Assembly: GCA_014529385.2 (NCBI GenBank)
Contig: CM043958.1
Span: 148,024,385 to 148,088,384, forward strand
Origin: Adiantum capillus-veneris
Taxonomy: Eukaryota; Streptophyta; Polypodiopsida; Polypodiales; Pteridaceae
Length of the DNA: 64,000 bases
Direction of reading: 5' to 3'
Shown: positions 36,882-48,404 of the stretch, piece after piece
Layout: each line of letters begins with the position of its first letter
How positions within the stretch are numbered: the stretch's first letter is position 1
The notes under the pieces: generated by a model
Database searches by the model: none
Seen by the model: only the letters and a program-made list of their open reading frames with translations
Told to the model about the DNA's origin: nothing
Program-made: the position numbers and the translations under genes

Positions 36882-37781
36882 TTCTGGCCCCTCTACCCTA
36901 ATGTGAGTGGTGGAATTGTTGTGGGTAACCCTAAGAAAAGTAAAACTCAAAGCTTCTTTGAGGTCTATCGGTTGGGGTCTATCAGAGGATGGACGAAATT
37001 ATCTCTATCGATCGACGAAATAAAATGCACAATAGCTTCTAAAAGAATTTGAAAGACCGACTCAGGCATACGATACCTTTTCATGTAATCTAGTCCATCT
37101 GTATAATCCTCCTCTCAAATCTAGACGTGCCTTTGAAATTGGGACCAAAAAGTGTGCTGGCATGGAAAGATCCACCATTCTCAAATTCCAACTAATGCCT
37201 CGAGCTGTTCATGGAAAATAGATGGTGACGCCATGAACAAGAAGATGACAAGAGCAATAAATAACATTTGTGATGTGGCACTTGGAGAAGCACTTGAACC
37301 TAGCTTTCCATCTCTCATGTGATCTAGTAGAATGCAAGCGATAGATTCATTGTTTATGATTTCAGAGCAGCACAACCATTCTTTAATGGTGGACAATTTT
37401 AGGGTTGTCACTGCACCCAATTGTATGGCTGAAAAGTGAATCGTCTTTAGTGGAGGTTGAACTTGGGTGATTCACATTTGTGGCTTAAAGAAAGCTGTAG
37501 GTACTCATCCTCAATATAATTAGAGCTGAGGTTGGAGACCTCTGTGCAACTTGAGTTATCTACCAGCTTAACTTGCATAGCTAGTCTTCAAATTGCATCG
37601 ATTTAATTGTAGGGACTGCAATTGCAACTCAAGTTAGATGTGAATATCGGCCTCACACTTCAAGTGCAAGTGCATGTGCAACAAATTTCCTTATTTCTTG
37701 CGAACAAGGTCTTCAACAATAAAAAGAAGCCACCTAAAGTGCTTGGAGAGTAGCATGTAGCGCAGCAACAAGTGAGCTCAA

Positions 37782-37842
<61 letters not shown>

Positions 37843-38290
37843 GGATAATTAAAGACCCTACAATCAACAAGCCTGGTGGAATATGGGGTGCACTGAGGGG
37901 CTATAGAGCAGAGGGGAATGTAAATTGCAGGCCCTCCAAGGTGGTGTCTATGCTAGGGTAGCATAGTTCTTTTGGCACCGACTTTGTGCTGCTAATAAAG
38001 AAAATAATGATTTTTCCATTATCATGTGTGAAAAGTGGTTATGGCGGCTTCATCCATAAAAGGTGGGATTAGGAAGTCAGAGAGCCGCAACGTCACATGT
38101 GTGCACCCTTTGAAGCTGCCTCCGCCATCCCTATTTAAAAGATGCGACATTAGTTTTTGAAATTTATTTCGTGGATTGGAGTACCTAGTGGTGAAGAGGC
38201 TCTTAGTTGCACCATCATGATTTGAATTCAAAATTTGAAGCCTGCAAATCGTGCTAAAAAGTGTGCGATAGTACTCTTTTTCTGTGTTGA
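36882..38290. other. Intergenic stretch with (GT)n
   Basis: Unique-looking sequence. The only repeat is a (GT)n array at 37783-37839. Short open frames have no recognisable domain and no splice structure I could defend. Confidence 0.4.
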
Positions 38291-38299
38291 AGGGGAGGG

Positions 38300-38515
38300 G
38301 AAGAGGTGGGGGGGGGGACTCCCCAAGAGACTAAAGGGCACGGAGTCCTCATGAGGACCCCATGATGGGATCTATGGCCTGCAAGCACATGCACAAATCT
38401 TGAGGATAATGGATGACAAGCAAAATTGCATCAATCAACGCCTCCTAGATTTGAACCCCCACATGGGGGGTTATGGAAGCACAATGAGCTAACCATGCGA
38501 CCGGGTGCACTTTGT
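38300..38515 (-). mobile_element. Candidate tRNA-Met-derived SINE
   Basis: On the minus strand an A-box-like TGGTTAGCTCAT (38495-38484) is followed, at tRNA-like spacing, by a B-box GGTTCAAATCT (38458-38448). Between them TTCCATAACC resembles the anticodon loop of a CAU tRNA-Met, and ACCCCCCATGTGGGGGTTC resembles the T-arm stem. A non-tRNA body continues for about 150 bp. A tRNA-related head plus unrelated body is the layout of a SINE. No target-site duplication was identified. Confidence 0.45.
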
Positions 38516-39133
38516 CGTCCACAATGCCTAGACAAAGACCTATAAAGTAATCCCCTGCATTGGGAAGTAAACTAGGACAAAAAAGGTAAACTCGGACACG
38601 CCCCTTTAATAACGAACGGTCGAGTCTACCTCGCAACTCGTGCATTTAGCTCCCAAGCTGGGGAGGGGGGTGGGGGGGAGCGTCGGAGATTGGGGTGGTT
38701 CTAAAAATGGGGTTTCCTTTATGGCCCAATGAGAGTGCACCAAGAACGCTCCTTTCATTTCCACCCATCTGTCAACCCCGAGCCCTTTATTACATGCATG
38801 CATCCAACGGGGAACTTGCCATGCACACATGAACAACCAACCAAGTCACCACATAGCTAGCCGATGGATTCGCATGTGTGTGTACAACGCAAATTGGGAT
38901 GTCCAGTGAGAGAAAAGTGGGCACACGAGGGAATTGGTACAAGCAACAAGAAGTGCACCAATGCGCTGCTTTGTCTGGAATTCTCTCGGAAAAATTCCTC
39001 AATATGCGGGCATCACCACCTCGAGCTCTGTCTCTCCTCTATATATGAAGCCAACAATAGTCCGACAATGGCTTTTCTCATCACCTCAACTCTAATTAGT
39101 CACCTTAAAACCTTAATGCAGTCAGCCTATAAG

Positions 39134-39136
<3 letters not shown>

Positions 39137-39193
<57 letters not shown>
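39137..39193. repeat. (CT)n microsatellite
   Basis: About 28 uninterrupted CT units. Confidence 0.97.
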
Positions 39194-39196
<3 letters not shown>

Positions 39197-40100
39197 CATG
39201 ATCAAAGCAGCACCTAACACTGTCAACCAACATTAGCAACCTATTAAGTTGCAGGTTTTCAAGTTGAAGAAGAGAAGCTACCTTATAAAGGTGTTGTTGA
39301 AGCTATGAAATCAAGCTGGGAACTTGGAAGCTAGAGTAAAAGCGGGCTCTAGAGGGCTTCTTACAGAGAGGATGGGATCACAACCTGCACAACACCCATC
39401 TGCATCATCCATGAGAGGTAGCAACACCAACACTGGTACTGTATGATTCTACTACCACTATGGCCTGCAAGTGCACGAGCAGTATATGGTGGACATAAGG
39501 TATTCTCCCATAAATGATTTATAATTCAATTTGGGTGTTAGTTATCATGCAAATACTAATATATAATTATTGCAGCATGCTACATGAGACAATTGCATTT
39601 GAAATGGTAGAAATGGATCAATTACTATGCCAGGCAGTTGCCCCTACAACTCTTGACATTCTGATTTACCTTCATTCTTCAACTACTGTGGGACGTGTGT
39701 CTAACCTCACTATCCTATCTTATTAGAGTTTTAGCGAGAACCACGATTAAATTGTCAACCATGGGAAGAATCTGACTTAACTAGTGCATAGAGGCTACAA
39801 GAGGGTGTCAATCTCTCGAAAAAACAACAAAAAACTCGTGTCTAACTCAAGCTACACTCAAGTGACCGAAATCACCAAAAGCCAATCGCTCATCGGCAAA
39901 AAATCACATCCGTTACAGCATCAAATGACATCCAAACGTAACGGAACTTCTAGGACATGTTTATAAGACCTAAGCACACATGCCTATGGTCTCAAACCCC
40001 ACTTTAGGTCAAGTGCCAAAATCGCGATTATTAACAGTAGTGGATTTTTGACCTAGAATACACATAAATGCTTAGCAATGATGCCCCGATACCCACCCAT
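39194..40100. other. Intergenic stretch, nothing recognised
   Basis: No domain, LTR end or tRNA was seen. The region just above 40100 may already be inside the LTR described next. Confidence 0.4.
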
Positions 40101-40594
40101 GCTTAGTTTTTGATTTGGAAGTGTAAATTCCTACTTTTGATGAAATTAGGCCGCGGGTCTCGGTGACGCCAAAAGCTACGAAATACTGTGATGTGTTTAC
40201 GTCAATGCATAGAGGTCTTACATGCGGTTGCAATGCAACAAACACAATTGCAATGTGACAACCGGGGAGGGAGTAGGAAGCATGAGAAGGAGAGAAGTGA
40301 GCACCGTTAGCTCACATTGTGTATTTCATTATCCAAAACTTGATAAAATCTTACAAAAATTGGCTTTTATACCTTAGCCAAGGTTTTTGGTGGTCAAAAC
40401 TAATAATTTGGGAGCTCTAACTAAAGATAGGTAATGACAGGTTGATACAATTTCGAAGCTTGCAGCCCCGGCTCATCAATTACAAGGTTTATCCGAAAAA
40501 TAGGAGTTATACTATTCTTGATTTATCAAAAATAATAAGTGTTTTTACAATAAGAGCTCCAAAAAATGGTATCCGTGTTAGATTGCTGCTAACA
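40100..40594 (-). mobile_element. 3' LTR of minus-strand element (a), with TATA box
   Basis: On the minus strand TGTTAGCAGC begins at 40594 right after a polypurine tract. A TATAAAAG box lies at 40371-40364, about 225 bp inside, where an LTR promoter is expected. The 3' boundary is a guess because no second copy is in the window. Confidence 0.5.
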
Positions 40595-40609
40595 TTCCCC
40601 CCTCCTCGC
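40595..40609 (-). promoter_or_regulatory. Polypurine tract
   Basis: GGCGAGGAGGGGGGAA on the minus strand, immediately before TGTTAG. Typical primer site for plus-strand DNA synthesis of an LTR element. Confidence 0.65.
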
Positions 40610-40632
40610 CTATGTCTTCCCTTGACACAGCT

Positions 40633-43600
40633 TTATAAGCTGAAGTAGTCTTCAGGTTGACAGCTGGTGAGGCGGTCTTTAAGCGCATTTAGTGCCTTTT
40701 GGTGTCTGATTTTTCTCTCTTTATTTAGCAATTGCAAGAACTGCATAGTGACTCTGTTTTTCAGCTCTATTGCTGAGTAGCCTACAAATCGTGATGTCAG
40801 GTTGTTGATCACTGGCCCAAATATTTTTGTTCGTCGAGTGAAGAATCCTGTGTAGAATACTTCCTCAAATGCCAGCATAATGTGAGAAGGTAAAAACATA
40901 CATCTGGCATAGAAGCCATAGAGGACTTCTTCGGAAGGTTGGCCACTGAGATCATAGCACAAACCTTTGTTACCCTCGGGGAGGAATGACATCCACGGGG
41001 TGCCTTCTTGCTCTGGCTCATGGAATACTTCGATGCAGGTGAGCAGCATTTGGCAGATTTTATATAGCATAGCACAAGATAGATCCGGCAGACTTTTGAA
41101 GAAGGACATGGCACCCATTAGGGTTTTCAACATGTACTCCTCTCTCAGTGCTCCCTTTGCTGGAGCAGGCAATCTGGGGTAATTCAGCCAAGTTTTCGCT
41201 TCTTTGTTAGTGCCTCATGTGCTTGCCAGGTCCTTACTCTTGGTACATGACAAAAAGTAGGATCCTTTTGTGGGCCGCAGGTGCTCTTGTGAACAAAATC
41301 AAATACCTTGCATTCTTGTTCAGGCAGCTGAGCCTCCACTTTGGGTGGTCTTGATCTGCACCTTCTACCTGCATGTCTTTATACAGCCTCTCTTTTACCT
41401 GGAGCAACTCCACCTTTATCAAAGGGTATGGCAGGGATTGTTGGTGCCACGCATTGATTTGATTGGGAGTGAGTTTTGTAACATTGACAGAGTGATGAAC
41501 TCTCAGCTCTCAATCCATTGCTGCCTTCTATTGCTCATCTACCTCTTGTGTAATCTTTTCTTTTAGTGCATCTTCCTCAGCCTTTGAGAGCTGGACCATT
41601 GGCACTGTATCCGTTTCGGTTATGTGTACTTGAAATTTCTCCTCGCCACTGAGCTCTTTTGCTAGCTGTGTCTCCATCTCAGCGAAAGTAACTGAGGGGA
41701 TCTCTATTTGTGGTTGCTCGGAAGTTCCTGCCTCTTCTTGTGTTTCTAGCCATCCCTCTCGCAACAGTTGGTTGACTCTTTTAAGTTCAGCTATTCTTTC
41801 AGCAACTCATCTTCTCTTTGCACCCGCATTAAAGCCAGGTCTCTGCGTTGAGACTGCTCCAATTTTAACTCCAGCTTGAGGTCTTTATTCTTCTTCTCTA
41901 ATGCTTTGTAGACCTCGTCTATCCTTTGATCAAGGCTACGGCTGGATTCTCTTGTATTTGCCGCAAGAAAACTGCCTGATCATTTATTCTTTGCTCTGAG
42001 TACTGTAGGGAAGCATTTGCTACATCTAATTGTACCTGAATCTTCTGAACTGATAGGGTTGTAGTTAGAAGTTTGTATGTAACTTGTGTCATTTGTTCAT
42101 CTTTTGCTTTGCATGCATCTGAAAATTTCGTAAGATCACCGAGCTCCTCCATCTCTTTCTGCTATTTATCCCTTGTGAGCTGATGTTGTTCAGCTTCCTC
42201 TTTCAACTCGTGCACTTGCCATTGTAAATAAGTGATGACGTTTAATCAGTAATCTAACTCCGCTTTGAGTGCGTCAATCACCATCTCTAATTCTTTGGCC
42301 CTTGTGCTACGGCTAAGTGTTGCTGAGCAAAGTCGTTCAGTTATGTCCTGCATTTGCTTGGCATACTTGTTAACTTGCAGGATCACTTTGTCGTTTGATT
42401 GCCAATCTTCGTTTTGTGCTAGTTGCCTTAATGTTTCTGCAGTCTCTTGTGTATCCTTTGGCTGCGTCATAGTGGCTGGTTGCTATTGCCCTTGTGGTTG
42501 TGGATGATCTTCTTCTACTTTGTCATTATGAGGCTTCGTGGATGTCTTGGCATTTTCTTGCTGTGTTGAGGTGGAAGGTGTTTCCTCGGCCTCTTGTTCT
42601 CTTGGTTGCTCAAATTTCGTGTTGTCCTCTGCTGGTGCAGGACTTGCTGCCCTTTCTGGCTCTTTGTCTTGCTCTTTTTGCTACTCTTCTGTAGATTCAG
42701 CTGCTTGTTGTGCAGGTTCAGCTGCTTCTCTTTGTTCAGGCTTTATCTCCTTGGTCATCTCAGGTTCTTTGGCTTTATCCACTGGTGAAGGTGGTGGGCT
42801 CGGCATGGAGTGATCATGCTTTTTTGAAACAGGTGAAGAAGGGCGGGGAGACACATCACCTTGATCATGTTGTGATGCTCCTTGTTCCGCCGCCTCTTTA
42901 GCTTTCCTTTCCTCTTCTTGGGCTTCTCTCAGCTTCAAAGCTTTGGCTTCTTGATACATCTTTTTCACTAATTTCGTGGGATCTTCAATCTGTTTCCTGG
43001 TATGATGCTTAGTTCTTGGTCCTTTAAGCTCAATGGGTATCCACTTTGTTGGGTCCTTGCCTTGTGCTTGGCGGCTGAGTTTGTAAGAGTGCTTTTCTCT
43101 TTCAAATCAGGCTTGTTTTTGTATAGGTTCCTCCTGGTGTGCTGCCACGACTTTTCTCTTCATTTCTTCCGTCGTGCTCTTTTTTCCTCGGTATATGAGC
43201 TTTCACTACTATGCCGTTCTGGTGAGCTCTCATCAGACTCTGCATCTGACTTGTATGTTCTCTTAGAAGATCTTGTAGCTCGAGGGGAAGGGTGTGCGGA
43301 CACTATCCAAGTGTTCTGATTTGGGGCAGGCGGCTAGTTGTCGGCCATGCCAATAGCATGGTAGGCAGTTCTGGTTAGAACCTCTCGTGCTCCGAGGTAT
43401 GTAATTTTTCCCTCTTTCTTTGTCCCATTCAATGTGGACAAAACATAATTTGCATGGTAAATTGGTTGCCTGGTTGTTGATTTGAGAACTTGTGTAAAGG
43501 TTGTGGCAACTACATGGTTAGGTGTCGTATACCTTGGCAGTCTTTTGGCAAGGAAGTGGAAGTGCTGGTGGTGCAACCTTGCGGGCTCTTCCACCTGTTT

Positions 43601-44270
43601 TTGGATGAGGTCGGAAAATGTAGCAGCAATGGTTTCCTTGGTGAAGGTTTCTACCTTCTTTCTATCCCTCGCCCTCATTGTCATTCCCTCTTTTGGCAGT
43701 TTGAGTGCTTCTGCCATTATCTCCTTGGTAATTACTACTTCCACTTTATTCCCTTGTTGGCTCAGAGATTTGAGTGGTTCCATCTTCTTTGATTGTGGAC
43801 AAAAGCTCATAAGCTTTTTGGAAGTCCACTCCACACGGCTCTTGTTCATAGAAATCCCTGAGTCCTAACCTTTGGTTGGCTTCTTTGGTCTTGAGCTTTA
43901 CGGCGACATCATACGCTTCTTTGGGTAGAAGTTGTAGTTCTACCTAATGTCCTTCCTCGCTCTTGAATCTTCTTGTGAACACTATGGTGTTATGCTCTTC
44001 AAGCTGTTCCTTTGACAGGTAGGTCACTTTGGCATTCTTGATTGAATCGGGGTCCAGTTGGTATGGCGGTAGCTCTTGGAGCTTTTCCTTTTGCGAGAGC
44101 TTCTTCTTGGTCCTCTCTGCGGCTTGCATGGCTCCTATTGAGTGAACAGAGTGTCAAGGTTAGAAAATTTGGTATATTTTCTCTGAAATGTCCTTTAGTC
44201 TGAAATGCTGACAAATTTGGTCCAATTTGCTTCAAATCAATTTTTGAACATGCATAGATGCATAAAAACA
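40633..44270 (-). pseudogene. Unknown large ORF carried by LTR element (a)
   Basis: One protein is split over frames: 44129-43944, 43849-43334, 42968-41919, 41764-41234 and 41172-40633, with extra stops. The N-terminal part is lysine-rich, followed by a helical domain (MAEALKLPKEG, TFTKETIAATFSDLIQ, AREVLTRTAYHAIGM). The middle has an Arg/Ser-rich linker, a Lys/Glu/Ala coiled coil (REAQEEERKAKEAAEQ) with proline-rich spacers, and further heptad-like helices (IQVQLDVANASLQYSEQ). The C-terminal 180 residues form an all-helical domain with GFYARCMFLPSHIMLAFEEVFYTG. That domain is clearly homologous to the product at 49898-50230. No gag, protease, RT or integrase motif was seen. I do not recognise the family; a captured host gene or an extra retroelement ORF are the options. 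Confidence 0.7.
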
Positions 44271-44279
44271 TGTAAAGAT

Positions 44280-45170
44280 CAAATTTATAAAGTCAATACA
44301 AAAATTTGTAACTAAAGTAAATAATTGCAATTATTTATAGCTGAGTAATTTTTTCAACTTTTTGCAAATTTGGCATTATAGGCTTGAAGTATATACCAAA
44401 TACATACTCTGAGTGAAATATGGGCTCATTTGAGTGCACTGGGTGAAAATGGTGCCATATTTAGGCTTTAGGTCTCTGAAACAGTAGATGTAAAGAGATT
44501 TTGAGATTCTGAGCTCCAAATTTGTTCAAACTTGGCTAGTGGGCTGAGGACATCATAAAATTTGGATGTATGATGGCAAAATAGCAAATTTCTCCCATTT
44601 TGGCCAAAAAGTAAATAATTCCGATAATTAACTTTTCTACCAAAATGAACATTTGTTGGTACAACTTGGTTATAGGCATTGTATAGACCTTGTGTATGTG
44701 ATATGAGGTGATATGGATCAAAAAATGTGGCTCATAACTCAGAAATTGGCTTGCAAGGACTTCTTTGCATTTTCTGGCAATTTTCTAAGATATAGTTGAT
44801 CATTTTGGCTCATACTTGAAATTTGGCATGTAATAGGTGTGTACAAGTGATAGGTGACGTGATGATACAATTTTCAAGCCAAAATAGTGCAAAAATAAAT
44901 AATCGTGATTATTTACAGCAATCAACATTTTCTTGCAAAACTTGTAAATTTTGACTTAAGCACATTCTATACACCTAAAACAAGTCCTAAATTGAATTTG
45001 GTAAACTTTGGTCTCGCCGGCATCATATTGTGCTTTGTCAACTCTGAAATCTCTGATTTTTGTGACTACATGGCCTGTAGAGTTGGTTAGTCACTTTTGA
45101 GGCTATGGACTTGTCCGCAACATAGTCGTAAAGCAACTCATCCAATTTTGGCCTATTTGGAGTCAATTTG
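44280..45170. repeat. Leader of element (a): ~290-bp degenerate repeats with palindromes
   Basis: Non-coding, AT-rich. A perfect 20-bp palindrome with arms TAAATAATTG lies at 44318-44337. A decayed version lies at about 44612-44630, and an 8-bp-arm version (TAAATAAT-CGTG-ATTATTTA) at 44896-44915, giving spacings of about 293 and 285 bp. It lies just upstream of the minus-strand ORF, the position of an untranslated leader. Confidence 0.65.
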
Positions 45171-45174
45171 TCTA

Positions 45175-45278
45175 CATTTGCACATTCATTACTCTTTGTA
45201 CAGATGAGCATTGCTAATGAAACTTCGTGTGTTTCTTCTTCATACTCTTTGCATTGTGTACATGCTCAATGTGCTATA

Positions 45279-45323
<45 letters not shown>

Positions 45324-45365
45324 ACGCGTGCGCGCGTGTGCGCGCATGCGATGCACGATGCAATG
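45175..45365 (+). mobile_element. Fragment of the 5' LTR of element (b)
   Basis: Matches 50665-50868 inside the 3' LTR: ACTCTTTGTA, GCATTGCTAATGAAACTTC, GCATTGTGTACATGCTCAATGTGCT, then (GT)n and an alternating GC/GT tract ending GATGCA. It passes abruptly into protease-region coding sequence at about 45370, so the rest of the LTR, leader and gag are deleted. Confidence 0.75.
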
Positions 45366-48342
45366 TTTGAAAAGCTGCACTTTAACGCCAAGCCGATATT
45401 GTTAAACAAAGTTGGAGAATACTATGAAGAAGAAGATGGCAACACGATGCTTCCTGTGAAATTTCAAGGTGTCACCACTATGGCAATGGGGTGGGCGTAG
45501 CCATAGCTACAAAAGAAACCTGAAAAATCTGGAAAAAACCTGATGTAAGAGCAACAAATGAAACTACAGCTCGCAGATGTACACATAGAGAAACCCCTAG
45601 GACTTCTAGAGAAAGTAATTGTCACCTCTCGCGGAATTGAATATAAGCATGCATTTGATATTGTCGATTTTGGCAAGAACAACAACTGCGACATCATACT
45701 TGGAAGACCATTCATGAGACAATTAAAAATGGTCCAAGATTAGGGGTATGACCATATATACCTGAGAAAGAAACATAGAAACAACCAAGATAAACTTAAA
45801 AGACCATAGTTACAAGAATGTGACAAGGATTCCAATTGAGAAATTTGATTTAGCTACGCTAGCCAGATCTGAACTTCTAGTTTGGTTAGGTCAATTCAAA
45901 CAACTATGGATGTGTAGAGCTTCAGATTATGGAAGCTTAAAGCGCAAAGACTGTATCCTGAAAAAGGCTTTACAAGACAAAGACCACATTGCAAAACCCT
46001 TTCTAGAAGAAGAACTAGAGCCTTTAGGATGAGAACACATTGTGACAACTTTGGATGTGTGCACACTGTGACTGATGGTCCCACAACGAAGTCCTGTGAC
46101 AAAGAGGACTATGACATGATCCCATATTACATGGTCAATGTAGTTAAGGGGGAGAGTAAGAATCAAGCTTCGAATGATTCCAAAATAAGAAAGCAAGATG
46201 AAGAAGGAGAGGAAGAGTTGTATTACGACTCTCCGAAGCATTTCAAGTATGATGATGATGTGGATGAAGAATGCTCTGACAACCCTAGTGATAAAAAAGA
46301 GACTATAATGGATGTCAAATTTTATGACTTTTCAAATCAAAAACTTAAGTGATAACAACATTATACGAAGAAAAGAGCCTTAAACATGACCAGAGAAAAT
46401 CCAATGCCAAGAGTAAAAGGTAAAACAAGATTCATGATGTTTGTAAAGGCGAAAGATATGTAAAAAAATATAATTTCGGGTCAATTCACAAAAATGCAGG
46501 ACACAAAACAAAAGAAGATATTAGAAGCTTGAGGAAGCAAACTCAAAAGACTAAGAAAGAAACGAAACATAAGAAGCCAAAAGAACCTAGGATGGTTGAG
46601 TCCGGTGAACCAAAATGGATCAAGGTTGAGCGTGAAAAAAAATACCAAGAACTCAAGAGAACGTTCAAGGAATTATGGATAACGAAGATAGAAAGTAAGG
46701 AAGGAGAGAGCATCAAGAAAGATAATATGGACTTTCAACTATTAGAAATTCACTATCCAAGTTAGAAAAATAGTGATGACTCAACCGATAAAGCAGAAAA
46801 AAAGATAAAAATCTTATGATGGACCAAAAAACACAAAACGAATAGACCTAACAAAACTTGAGGAGGCTCCAAGGCCGGTCTACATAGCAATATATTTGAG
46901 CACAGAAAACGTGGAGCTGCCCATCCAACTCCTCAAGGAGTATAGAGATGATTCTGCATGGTCATATAAAGACCTCAACGGGAGTGGATCCATTGATATG
47001 TCAACACACGATTCCCTTCAAGCCTTATGTCAAACCCTGCAGACAACGTCCCTCTATACCTATAATGACACATTTGCCAAACGAGTTAAAGAGGAGATTG
47101 ATAAGCTTAAGAAGGTGGAATCCATTTATGAGATTGAACACATTGATTGGGTGTCACCCATTGTGGTTGTCCCCAAGAAAAATGAGAAACTACGTGTATG
47201 TGTGAATCTAAAAAAGGTGAATGCTACCACAATAAGGAATAACTATCCCTCTCCAATTACAGAACATGTGCTCGAATGAGTGTTTGGCAAAAAAACCTAC
47301 TCATTTTTAGATGGATTCTCGAGGTAAAACCAATTGACTATCACAGTAGAAGACCAATACAAAATGGCATTCATCAAGGAATGGAGAATCTATGCTTATA
47401 GAGTAATGCCTTTCGGTTGACCAATGTATCTGCCACATTCCAAAGGCTAATGATACATGCCTTCAAGCAATACTTACGGATATTCTTAGAAATATACATA
47501 GGCGACCTTTGTGTTCACACTATCCTCAGCATAGAACACATTGAGCATCTCAAAAAAGTATTCGAGAAGTATAGAACTTATAGAATTTGCATAAATCCTT
47601 AAAAAATGTGTCTTCATGGTAAGACATGGTAGAATCTTGGGACTTATTGTCTCTGAGAATAATATATCTATTGATCGTGACAAGATCAAGGTGATTGTGG
47701 AAATGCCAAAGTCAACTAATGACAAGCATATATTAAAACTTCATGGGACATGACGGATACTATCGACGGTTCATATACATGTATGCAGTCATTGAGAAAC
47801 CCTTGTATAGATTGATAGTTGTTTTTTATTGGACAAAATAATCTGAGGAGTTATTCACAAAACTTAAGGATGTGCTTATATTAGCACCAGTACTCAAAGC
47901 ACCGGATTGGGATAGAATATTCCATGTTCACATTGATGCCTTAGCATTTGTAATAGGTTGTATCTTGGCTCAAGCGGGAGAAGTAACAATGTAATTTCCA
48001 GTCTGCTACGCTAGTGGACACTTGGATAGTGCATAAAATAATTACACAACCACGGAACAAGAAGAGTTAGGTATGCTATACGCCGTTAAAAAATTTAGGC
48101 ATTATCTTTTGGCTTACAAATTCATCTTCTTCACAGACCACCAAGATCTCTTGTATCTGATGAACAAACCTTGCAATACAGGAAGGATTTCTCGATGGTT
48201 AATCATATTGCTTGAGTTCGATTTTACGATTGTGGTAAAGAAGGGCAAAACACACCTTCGAGCAGATTATCTCTCTAGGTTACCCAATGGAGAAGCACCT
48301 GAAGGAGTGGATTACGATCAGAGGCTGACAAAGAAAAAATAG
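45366..48342 (+). pseudogene. Ty3-type pol of element (b): protease, RT, RNase H
   Basis: Begins in the protease region: the KVGEYYEEEDGNTMLPVKF segment matches 59970-60020, and GVAIATKE lies at about 45500. The DSGA box itself is missing because of a deletion. 45558-45743 has KPLGLLEKVIVTSRGIEY and DIILGRPFMRQL. A linker (LWMCRASDYGSLKRKDC, then an acidic tail to 46352) follows. RT at 46896-47279 has VSPIVVVPKKNEKLRVCVN. Later frames hold SFLDGFSR, the YRVMPFG box, and a Y-I-G-D form of the catalytic YxDD at about 47490. RNase H ends at 48073-48342 with FFTDHQDLLYLM, RWLIILLEFDF and LRADYLSRLP. No integrase follows. Many stops; inactive. Confidence 0.88.
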
Positions 48343-48404
48343 AGCTTTAGTAGTTAGAACCCACAACACAAGAAAGAAAGCCAGCATTTGCATACACCAA
48401 AAGA

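Noticed and set aside
36882-37052. Primer-binding site and gag start after the LTR at 36881
   Set aside because: The sequence after the LTR end does not match a tRNA 3' end that I know, and the 62-codon frame has no gag features.
42494-43319. Leu/Cys-rich plus-strand frames at 42.5-43.3 kb
   Set aside because: Antisense shadow of the charged coiled-coil ORF on the minus strand.
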